This document shows positions 55,640-64,000 of a DNA stretch of 64,000 nt, piece after piece. The translations under genes and the position numbers were made by a program. Source of the stretch: Sepioteuthis lessoniana (lineage: Eukaryota > Mollusca > Cephalopoda > Myopsida > Loliginidae); NCBI GenBank assembly GCA_963585895.1, contig OY757907.1, positions 113,326,888 through 113,390,887 of the forward strand, given 5' to 3'. Below the pieces are notes generated by a model. That model made no database searches and had not been told where the DNA came from. It was given only the letters and a program-made list of their open reading frames with translations. Positions within the stretch are counted from its first letter, which is position 1. The number at the start of each line of letters is the position of its first letter.

Positions 55640-55968
55640 ACCTTGGAACCCAAAGTAGTCGGTGGTCTTTCACAGGAGTCTGAGGCACAACTGGTCCCCC
55701 TCAGGTCTCCTGGATTCTTCCCAGTATTCTAGTCGATTTTTAGCAATGATCTTATCTGGATGATTTAGATTTTTCGTCTTTTTCCTAAACTTTTAACGAA
55801 TGTTCCAACTGCAAGTTGTGTCTCAATGAACAATAGTCACAGTTTTTTTCAGTCCTCTAAAAAACAACGTTTTTGTACATTTTTTTCGCTTTTTTAATTT
55901 GTGTTGTTTTTGTAGATACACCTGGAAGGTAAAATCCACCCGATGACGTTGGTACGAGGACCATTAAA
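55640..55968 (-). mobile_element. R4-like LINE 3' region, decayed
   Basis: Antisense of the 3' UTR block (TTTCACAGGAGTCTGAGGCA, then CCTCAGGTCTCCTGGATTCT) and following coding blocks. Truncated by the mariner at 55971. Confidence 0.65.
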
Positions 55969-55970
55969 TA

Positions 55971-56227
55971 AGTTTCCAGACTTTTTTCGTAAGGGCACTT
56001 TTATTGATAGTACGCCCATGTAACTCTAGTCCCCTTCGAAGTAATTTCCTCCGGTTGCAATGCACTTGTACAGTTCCAAAAACTTCTGGAAGGCCCCATG
56101 GAAATCCTCTGATGTGAGCGTGTCAATGACCTTCGCCACAGCCACTTTCATCTCCTCAATTGTCTCATAACGACAGCCTCTGAGCTTACGGAATAACTAA
56201 AAGTCACAGGGAGCAAAGTCTGGACAG
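55971..56227 (-). pseudogene. Mariner-like transposase, C-terminal part
   Basis: The terminal repeat AGTTTCCAGACTTTTTT lies after a TA at 55969-55970. The - strand codes PDFAPCDF, a stop, LFRKLRGCRYETIEEMKEAV, then KVIDTLTSEDFHGAFQKFLE and a CIATGGNYFEGD end, the mariner C-terminus with its conserved PDxAPxDF motif. It is cut at 56227 next to a SINE-4, at nearly the same transposase position as the 52.1-kb fragment. Confidence 0.82.
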
Positions 56228-56229
56228 TT

Positions 56230-56385
56230 CCCTCCAGCTATGGGTAAATAGTAGGACAGACTGGGTTCTTCAGCCTTGGTGAGGTAACTAGTCTAGGAGA
56301 AGGAAAACTCTGAAATCAAACCTGTTAAAATCCGCTTAAAAATGACCTTGTGTCATATCCTGCCCGAGCGGAGTGGTTGGTCAAT
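56230..56385 (+). mobile_element. SINE-4, 5'-truncated
   Basis: Starts CCCTCCAGCTATGGGTAAAT and ends CTGCCCGAGCGGAGTGGTTG. It directly abuts mariner sequence. Confidence 0.87.
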
Positions 56386-56711
56386 AGGATATACAGGTTA
56401 TATCGTGCGCAGTATTTTAAGTCTGTCGCTTAAAGTATTTTCAGATTTTTGCTTTTAAGGTATTTTGCTTATTGTTGTTTTCCTCTTCGTTTTCAGGTTA
56501 TTTCTATTGATATTATTGCTGTTACTGACGGTTTTAATCAGCCTTTGATTAGTATTTTTCATATTCTTCAAGTCATTGAATAGTTGCATCCATGCTATTA
56601 TAAATACTGTCGAGTCCCCTTTCTGCTTTTTATCTTAGCACCAAGGCTTCATATTTCTCATACCTCATGTGTAAGACATGAACTGTCCTCAGCTTCTTCA
56701 AACACACTCAC

Positions 56712-56790
56712 TATATATATATATATATATAAAGAGGTGGAGAGAGAGAGAGAGAGAGACAGACAGAGACAGAGACAGAGAGAGAGACTC
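56712..56790. repeat. (TA)n-(GA)n microsatellite
   Basis: TA repeat then impure GA and CAGA repeats. Confidence 0.9.
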
Positions 56791-56819
56791 GTCGAGTAAT
56801 AGATGTCGTTCGAATAGAA

Positions 56820-57040
56820 CACGGCAAATAGATTTCAAATCCTGTACAAATCTCTTTGCTTTTCTCGTTGCGTAAATGTCCTTTCGAAAGGTATGCATTC
56901 AGTTCCTCTCTTTATAGCTATTGATAAAAAGTAGGTCAGATGAAGCCCTTTAACTTTGGTATCGCAACCGGTCCAAGAGAAGGACAACTAATTGACCTTG
57001 TGTCGCATCTTCCTTGTGCGGACGAGTTGGGTAAATACGT
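56820..57040 (+). mobile_element. SINE-4, diverged
   Basis: TTTCAAATCCTGTACAAATC (box B region), CAACCGGTCCAAGAGAAGGA, ATTGACCTTGTGTCGCATCT and GTGCGGACGAGTTGGGTAAA follow SINE-4 order. Confidence 0.7.
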
Positions 57041-58080
57041 ATTTAGGGATATTTAGCAATAACGTAACAGCCACTGGCATAGGAAGAAATCTGAATATAA
57101 AGCAAATAGTTATGTTTTTATTCTAAAAAGAAAGAAGTAGTTTATAAGTCGAATATCTAAAATGTGTTTATTACCTTACCATACTGAAAAACTTATGTGA
57201 TTCAAAGAAGTTGATAATATATAAGAGGAAACTTTTAAATCTCCAGGATTGCTCAATTCATGCTAATTAATTAATAAATTTCTTGTAGAGCAAATTTCCA
57301 TTTAATTAAAAAGATAGCTATAATAGATTTAGTTCAGCGGCCAACGGTTTAAGAGAAACCAACTTCTTTAGAGAAACATTACACAATGGTAAGAAAAAGG
57401 TTTAAATATTTTTTCAAAGAACTCTTATTCGGTTAGAAAAGTGTAGGGTACAAAAAGACATGGGCAAATAGTTAGTGTCAAAAACGGACGTGATGTCAAT
57501 ATCTGGTGTCACGTATCTTTATGTATCTAAAATTATTACACTACTCACGAAAGCCTCAGCAATTAAAATCTTGTCAATAAATTAAACTAAATTATTTTAA
57601 GAAAAAAATATTTACAAAGGAAAACGTGGCAATAAACACCATCATTAATATCAAACTTATCTTGTTTATTTATTTTTTATATATACTATATTTAATTTTC
57701 ATTTTAGGTTAAAACTAAGTCTTTATCTGATTACTTAATACGTTTTACATATTGTTATCATGAACAATTTTTTTCTATAATTAACCTTCTGATAATGATA
57801 ACATACTAATGGTATTAGTATTACCATTAATGTTATTGGTGTTGGGGGTAATAATAATACCAGTAAGATATTAATCATAAATAATCATAATTATATAAAT
57901 TTTAAGACTTCAATTTAATCGGAAAGATTAAGGACAAAAACACCCGCTCCATTATCGGATCTCCCGAGGTAAATAATAAGTATTAGTTTTCAGGTGTTTC
58001 GCTATTTCAAAATGGTTATTTTGCCAAAAGAAACCTTTTTAATCAATCGGAGAATTTCGTAATATATATATAGTCATTCA
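57041..58080. other. Unassigned stretch, 1 kb
   Basis: AT-rich, no recognised element or coding signal. Confidence 0.5.
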
Positions 58081-58084
58081 CAGA

Positions 58085-58205
58085 GAGTCCGCTTCGTTGT
58101 ATTACAACTCTTCAGTGTAGCTTGACAGACAGGACTTTTCAAGCTACGATCGTAACCCACCTAATTTTACGCTAGACATGGTATTTAACCGTTCAGCCAT
58201 TTCGG
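58085..58205 (-). mobile_element. SINE-5 copy
   Basis: On the - strand: AAATGGCTGAACGGTTAAAT (box A region), then GTGGGTTACGATCGTAGCTT (box B region) and GAGTTGTAATACAACGAAGC. Same family as 58465-58595, in opposite orientation. Confidence 0.6.
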
Positions 58206-58464
58206 TGACAAACGTCAGCTCGGAAATTATATCGCATATGTAGTAGCTCTCACTTGTTTATATTTTGTGTTATATATATATATATATATATATATCCCCG
58301 TAGGGATGAGTTCTCTAGCGAAGAAGTAATCGTGTTGCCATTAGTGCCTTTGCAAGTCTCTTCGTATTTGAATTGAAATCTCGGCGGCCGTTTGAACGGT
58401 TGTATGTAAACAATAGTAATTGTGATTCATAACCGTTTAAAAATGTACTTCGTAGCTAATATCT

Positions 58465-58595
58465 CCTCGTAGCTAAATGGTTAGAAGCTTTGGCTTGGTG
58501 TTTCAGTCAACCGGGTTTCGATCTCAGCTACGGGGAGATACTGTCTAGCCACACTGATGAGTTCTGATAGAACGAAACAGATATGTCTGTGGATG
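58465..58595 (+). mobile_element. SINE-5 copy with tRNA-like head
   Basis: GTAGCTAAATGGTTAGAAGC (box A), AACCGGGTTTCGATCTCAGC (box B), then CACTGATGAGTTCTGATAGA and ACGAAAC. Flanked by a (TA)n tract at 58597-58607. Confidence 0.7.
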
Positions 58596-58605
58596 ACTAT
58601 ATATA

Positions 58606-59545
58606 TATCATCATGTCGTACCGCCAGCACAGATTTCCATGACCCTCTCTTGCCACCCATCTATATCGTACATTGCTACCAGGAGGTCTTCATGGCTAGA
58701 ACATGTAGGTTCCAGCCTGTCTTCCTGCCTTTGCTCATCCATGTGATGGGGTCCATAAGAATATGACGCTTATGAGTCCGTCCTTACTTCTCCAGAAGTG
58801 TCCTGCATGTCTGGTTCGTCTAACTTGGATAGTTATTGTGATGGGTGGTAGTTGGCCGTATAGCTGCTGTTTTGTCGGGTGTCGCCTTCAGGACATGTTC
58901 AATATTGCTCGCAGCATTCTTGTGTAATTTTCGTCATGCTTTTTGTCCATACGTTTAGTTAGTGTCCATTTAGTGCATCCATAGAACAGTATCAACATGA
59001 CCGCCGCTTGAAAAAAATACGTTTTATTTTATCGGTCAGGTCCGACTTCCCTACGACCGATTGCCTGTCGATGGCTGCCCATGCCTATCCTAGTCGTGTG
59101 TTGACGTCTTTCTTGGTTGATGAGACACTGCTAACTAGGTAGGTGGACTTGTCCACTAGTTTCAGAGAGCTACCATTTAGTGTGAAGATGCCGCCTCTTT
59201 GATTAAAGTACCTGTATTCCGTCTTGTCAGCGTTGACATGGATGCCTATGCCAGCAACTGTTCGTTCCAGGCCATGAAGCAGGGTTTCAGGTTGGGCATG
59301 TGTATTTGCCAAGAGTTCTATGTCATCGGTGTAATCCACGTCTGTAATTGTTTGTGCGGGGTATCTTCTGCTTATTTCCTTTGCCAGGTTGAAACTGTCA
59401 TCTTTCATGATATCTATACACGTTCCAAGCGTGTAGTCTTGGCAGATGATAAACAGGTATAGGGCTAATGTGACTTCTTGCTGTACACCTGGTACATTGT
59501 GTCTCCATCCGGGGAGTGGACTTTTACGTTTAGGTTTTATGTAGC
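58606..59545 (-). pseudogene. Decayed RTE-like LINE, RT to 3' end
   Basis: The 3' end is at the left (CATCATGTCGTACCGCCAGC on the + strand, as in the 10-kb copy). The - strand frame 59085-59618 carries VTLALYLFIICQDYTLGTCI and TDVDYTDDIELLANTHAQPE, so the catalytic Asp pair is kept while YADD became YTDD. LKLVDKSTYLVSSVSSTKKD follows. The LQGD motif is damaged (VQQEVT). 5'-truncated near the SPDGDT region. Confidence 0.85.
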
Positions 59546-59722
59546 ATATATATAGATATATAGATATATATTCAAAATTAATGAATATACTATGATATAC
59601 AGAAATAAACACACACACACATATATTTTTATTGGTGTATTCATTTCAAATATCTTTATATATATATATATATATTATCAATTTGCCTATCTCTGTCTAT
59701 TCCTCATAGAATAGTTATTGTG

Positions 59723-59757
<35 letters not shown>

Positions 59758-59803
59758 TCACACTCAATCATGGATATTAATATATACATTATCCCTGTGT
59801 AAC

Positions 59804-59851
<48 letters not shown>

Positions 59852-60590
59852 ATCATGTATATGAGCATATTCATTATTATTCTCTCACTCACTATATATA
59901 TATATATATATATATTGAATGGGGAAACTGTGGGCCTGTGACTGGCAGTCTGTGTGTTTATATATATATATATATTTGCAGGTGATGTGTGTAAAGTGAG
60001 CCCCACTATAAAGTCCAAGTGAGTTTAAAGTAGCGCACCGACTAATAAATTTCTTTTAAGTGTTTTCTCTTCTGTTCATTTCTTTATTGTCCTTTTCTTT
60101 ATTTTTTCTCTGTAACAATTGTAAACCAAAGTCTTTTATTATCATGTGTTTATTTCGCTTTTGCAAATTTTCTTTTGTAAGGGTAGACTAAAATATCCAT
60201 TACCGAATCTAATTCACTACGCCCAGTTAATAATACAATCATAAACTAAAGAAAATAGCTATGTCTTTTTGTAAAGAAGATCAACAAAATCTCTTCAAGA
60301 TATCGCCTTTTAGCACAGGTGTTAGTGAGTGAACTCAATTTATAAAACAATCGGATATCTAAGAGAACTATTTTCTTTCATCTGATTTTTAAAGGCAGTA
60401 TGGTTTATTTTCTTTGAGAGTCTTGCTGGTTTGATTGTCGGCTAGCCTTGCTTCAATGATTTTTATTTTTTCCCACCTTACCTACACAAGATATGGTTAC
60501 AGTTTAGCTGCCGATTAGCAGTAGGATCGTTACCTAATATATTTACGACGAAATACCTCCCTTATCAAGTAACTTATCTCAGAGCTTGTT
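59546..60590. other. Unassigned stretch with several (TA)n tracts
   Basis: (TA)n at 59658-59674, 59723-59755, 59805-59849, 59893-59915 and 59960-59977. The rest is unrecognised. Confidence 0.6.
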
Positions 60591-60591
60591 A

Positions 60592-60655
60592 GTGGCTGAG
60601 AGACATGCTTGCTTGCCTCCAGCCACGATATTCGATGTTCGATCCTGGTAAGAAA
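60592..60655 (+). other. tRNA-like remnant, probably a SINE head
   Basis: GTTAGTGGCTGAGAGACATG (box A-like) and ATGTTCGATCCTGG (box B-like) are about 30 bp apart, as in tRNA-derived SINE heads. No SINE body follows and it does not form a convincing tRNA gene. Confidence 0.35.
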
Positions 60656-60934
60656 GAAAAAAAAAGCCAAGATTTAGAATACTGATTGCCGAGGTAGAAG
60701 AACCTTCAAGATTTGGACGATTGGAGCAAAAGAAGCTCTGAGGTTATTGATGTACATCTAAAACCTACTCTAAATTCAGGGGATGCCTATTATTGCATGT
60801 ACGTATACAGCAGCTTTCATTCTCCCCCCACCAACATACATGCGCACAAACACCCCTATATATATATATATATATATATATCTCAGATTACAGCAAGCCA
60901 TTTGACTTTTAAGTTGGTTGGTTTGTTGTTTGAT

Positions 60935-61795
60935 TGGTTGGTTGTTGGGTTTTATGGCATATCAAGCTTCGTGGGTTATTTTATGTTAAATCCTGCCTAT
61001 ATAATAATATATTAAATGTGTATAATTTGTAAATGATATTGTTTGTAGGCATATTTTTAAATAATCCATATTTCATTAATTTGAACACACTTAAATGGTT
61101 TTAGTTATTGTTATTAAACATGAGCTATTCTATTTAACAAGTATTCCTTTCTAATCTAATAATAGTCATTTGCTCTTACAAAATCAAATAGTTTCAAGTA
61201 TTGCTATCAAACAATAATAATCTATTTGCACACAGTTAAATGCTTTCAGATTTTTCTGTTTAATATAGTTTAGTATAGTTTAGTTGGTTTTGTAAATATT
61301 TATGGTTTCCCAACACATTTTGTAGATAATATTTTTAAACGACCCTGAGGTCATTCTAAATGGTTTCACTTTTTATTATCAAATACGAATGATTCTATAA
61401 AATTATAAATCATATATTAGCACACAGTTTAATGTTTTCAAGTTTTGCTATCAGTCACTAAGAATTCAAACATCAGTCATTTGTTTACACCGGGTTGAAT
61501 CATCAAACACTTCTATTTCAAACAGATCATTTTAGTATAAGTACACAGTTTAAATGCCAAGTAATTCTATTTGACCCATTGATAGGACCCTTTCATGTGT
61601 TACCACTCTATATCAGAGTAAACTTGGGAGCAATGGCAATGAAGGGGTGCTCCGCATTTCCCAAAGTTCTAGTATTACAGGTGCCTTACCATCAGATTGT
61701 TTAGTGTGATATCAAGGGCACTAGTTAGGGTGACGAGTTTTACACCTCTGCAGAGTTGGAGTCGGCGAATTCTGAAGCCACGGCCGACTGGGCCA
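60935..61795 (-). mobile_element. SINE-3, long copy with internal repeats
   Basis: The reversed tail TTATGGCATATCAAGCTTCG is at the left and the reversed head (CACCTCTGCAGAGTTGGAGT) near 61745-61765. The interval contains several diverged internal units (CACACAGTTTAATGTTTTCA and similar), making this the longest SINE-3 here at about 860 bp. Confidence 0.75.
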
Positions 61796-62270
61796 CATCT
61801 TTGCTTGGTGTATGTTGACATCACTTTTAGTTTAATCTAACAAGTATGCCTGACTAATTTTATACAAATCATATGTTTGAACCCAGTAAAACGTTTTAAG
61901 GTATTGCTTTTTAACACTTTTAAGCTAGAAAAATCTCTAAAAAGCTAGGAGTTAACATACACGGGTTTTTATATAATACTTTACCGCAAAGTAAACAGTA
62001 CTCCAAACAATTGCAATACATCTTTTACCGTAACTTAAACCGACACTCATTTATATTTCTCACTTAAACCAATGTTTCGTGGACATTCTTTACCTATAAA
62101 CACAGAGATTAAGAAAAAATAAAACAACTGTAACCCTAATTAATTATCATATTGACTAATTATTTATCACATATTAGTAATTATCATATTAACATATTAG
62201 TTTATAATTTATTATCATATTACCACACGTTTTTTCCAAGAGCTGAGGCATTGACGGTAAACACGAATCA
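61796..62270. other. Unassigned AT-rich stretch
   Basis: No recognised element. Confidence 0.5.
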
Positions 62271-62271
62271 G

Positions 62272-62815
62272 AACTAGCCTAGTTGACTGAGGCTGTAGAA
62301 TACACCGACAGCATCTCTGCAAAGGGGTAATAACTCCTACCACCGAAAGTTTATCCTGGATATAACACTAAAACACCAAATGGTGGGGCTCCGGTAATGC
62401 AAGAGCTTTGAGGAATGCGAAGTACCTCTTCATAGTCATCATTTCTGGTCCCCTCTGGCCCGGAGTGGAAGCACCTGATAAAGTCATATCTATGGGCCAA
62501 CTAGAAATGTTTACATTAAAACTGAGTGCAAATAAATGACTTATGCTAAATAAACATGCTTGAGATAGAACTTTTTGATCATTTAACTCTATGCAAACAA
62601 ATGACTGATGTTTAATTGAATTGTTAGACATATACACAGCAATAATTGGAACCATATAACTTTTGACGTAGACTAAATTGAATTGTTAGAAATGGAACTT
62701 TTTGATCATTTAACTCTGTGTATCTACGAAGTTTATTTACAAGCATATTTAATATATTTGTAAAAACAGGATTTGGCATTAAATAACCGACAATGGTTCA
62801 TATGCCATAGAACTC
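62272..62815 (+). mobile_element. SINE-3
   Basis: Head AGTTGACTGAGGCTGTAGAA, body with units around GAATTGTTAGACATATACAC, and tail ACAATGGTTCATATGCCATA at about 62790-62810. Confidence 0.83.
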
Positions 62816-63094
62816 AACCAAATAACCGACCAAACAAACAAAAAACTAACCGGAACATCACAGTATCAAGTTGACCAGTCAGATAGGTACAGTATGTTAT
62901 TCATCTGAGCCATTTCAAGATAGCGTTATAGATTATAAATTTATATGAATGCACGTTCTAATGTGCTTTGATATACATTTAGGTGGACTGGGTAGGTTTT
63001 GGTCAACCAGTAATCTACTATGGGTACTGGGGTCACCCTATAAAATTTATAATAGATTCACACATTTATGTAAATACACACATGGATCAATACA

Positions 63095-63095
63095 A

Positions 63096-63145
<50 letters not shown>

Positions 63146-63422
63146 GCATATATATATATATATATACATGTATATATACACATATACACACAAACATATA
63201 TATATATACACATAAACATAAGTATATATACTCAATTATATAGACAGGCACCCTTATATATACACATTTACGGACATGCACGCTCATATGTATACTCACA
63301 TACATGCACACACACACACACATATATATATATATACAACATACAGGCACACACACACGCACATATATATATATGTATAATATAACATGCATATATATAT
63401 ATATATATATATAATAATAATA
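63095..63422. repeat. CA/TA microsatellite cluster
   Basis: (CA)n 63097-63130, then TA-rich, CATA-type and a second CA/TA block ending at 63411 with an AAT tract. Confidence 0.93.
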
Positions 63423-63423
63423 A

Positions 63424-63655
63424 TACCCGTTCATTACCCCATTGGCTCTGAAGATCAGGATTCAATCCCAGGTCTAGTCATACCACTAACTCAAAAATGG
63501 TACTTGATTGCTCCTTGCTTAACACTTAGCATTATAAGGTACAGATCAAGGGTAAGAGGATCAGTTCAGAGAAAGGGGTAGCACCCTTCTCTACACCTAT
63601 ATGCTGTAGCTATAGAAAAGCTAGTTTTCCGCTCACCCTCCATTACGATCAACCA
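63424..63655 (+). mobile_element. SINE-1
   Basis: Starts at CCCGTTCATTACCCCATTGG (head with some loss), box B GATTCAATCCCAGGTCTAGT, and the diverged end CATTACGATCAACCAAATTA. Confidence 0.82.
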
Positions 63656-64000
63656 AATTACCTACATATACATACACACACACACACATATATATATATA
63701 CCCACACACATATGCAGATAAAAATATATAGACGGTGGATGTAGCCTATTGATAATTGACAAATAAAATTGAATAAATAAATTGAGGAAAGGTCGAATCC
63801 TGTATAAGGCTTTTTGTATCTCCTTGCGCATGAATGCCCTTGGATAAATCATTTACGTACCTCTATAATTAGAAAGAGTTGACTAGATTGATAGGGAAAT
63901 AGTTGATTAGTATTGATAAAGAAATATACTTATAAAAAAGAAAGATTTAGAATTCAAAACATGAATACTGTCTGTAGAATTTATTACTCACTCTACCCAA
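63656..64000. other. Unassigned end of window
   Basis: Short CA/TA tract at 63673-63700, then unrecognised AT-rich sequence. Confidence 0.5.

Noticed and set aside
1-64000. A previously undescribed gene system such as a defence or biosynthetic cluster
   Set aside because: All recognisable coding sequence belongs to transposable elements; no set of co-located host genes is visible.

Overview
This 64 kb window is AT-rich, microsatellite-rich animal DNA with no host gene that I can support. Everything coding-like that I recognise belongs to transposable elements. The repertoire is: an APE-type non-LTR retrotransposon that looks RTE-like, many copies of an R4/Dong-like non-LTR retrotransposon with a restriction-like endonuclease, four abundant tRNA-like or tail-sharing SINE families plus a rarer fifth, mariner-like DNA transposons, solo LTRs, and long CA/TA/GA tracts. 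This suggests a mollusc, most likely a cephalopod such as an octopus, where several tRNA-derived SINE families are known. The species is an inference; I could not search databases. I call the SINE families SINE-1 to SINE-5 because I cannot match them to published names here.

Layout. 0-10 kb: an RTE-like fragment at the left edge, scattered SINEs and old R4-like 3' pieces. 10.0-12.8 kb: the best element, a 5'-truncated RTE-like copy with an 884-codon open frame (- strand), inserted into an older R4-like copy. 13-17 kb: mostly unassigned, with an LTR-like insertion at 15.1 kb and a CpG-rich promoter-like patch near 16 kb. 17.0-17.9 kb: an R4-like copy whose 5' part is inverted. 18.9-19.7 kb: a 555-bp internally deleted mariner and a 44-bp-arm hairpin. 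20.6-25.3 kb: a run of about eight R4-like 3' ends, all on the - strand and mostly separated by TTA repeats. 27.7-30 kb: a near-identical RTE-like 3' fragment and + strand R4-like copies. 30-35 kb: microsatellite cluster. 37.9-39.9 kb: nested SINE/solo-LTR complex. 44.0-46.2 kb: decayed RTE-like copy split by SINE-3. 48.7-56.4 kb: R4-like and mariner remnants with SINE insertions and a 525-bp solo LTR at 54.1 kb. 58.6-59.5 kb: another decayed RTE-like copy. 60-64 kb: SINE-3, SINE-1 and microsatellites.

The LINEs supply reverse transcriptase and the SINEs are non-coding parasites with tRNA-like promoters. SINE-2 and SINE-3 share a 3' tail, which points to a common LINE partner. The nesting gives a relative chronology: R4-like copies and SINE-2 are old hosts; SINE-1, SINE-3, SINE-4, solo LTRs and the 10-kb RTE-like copy came later. 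I found no CRISPR array, rRNA, functional tRNA gene or clearly new system. The most notable structures are the R4-like array, the 5'-inverted R4-like copy and the nested solo LTRs.
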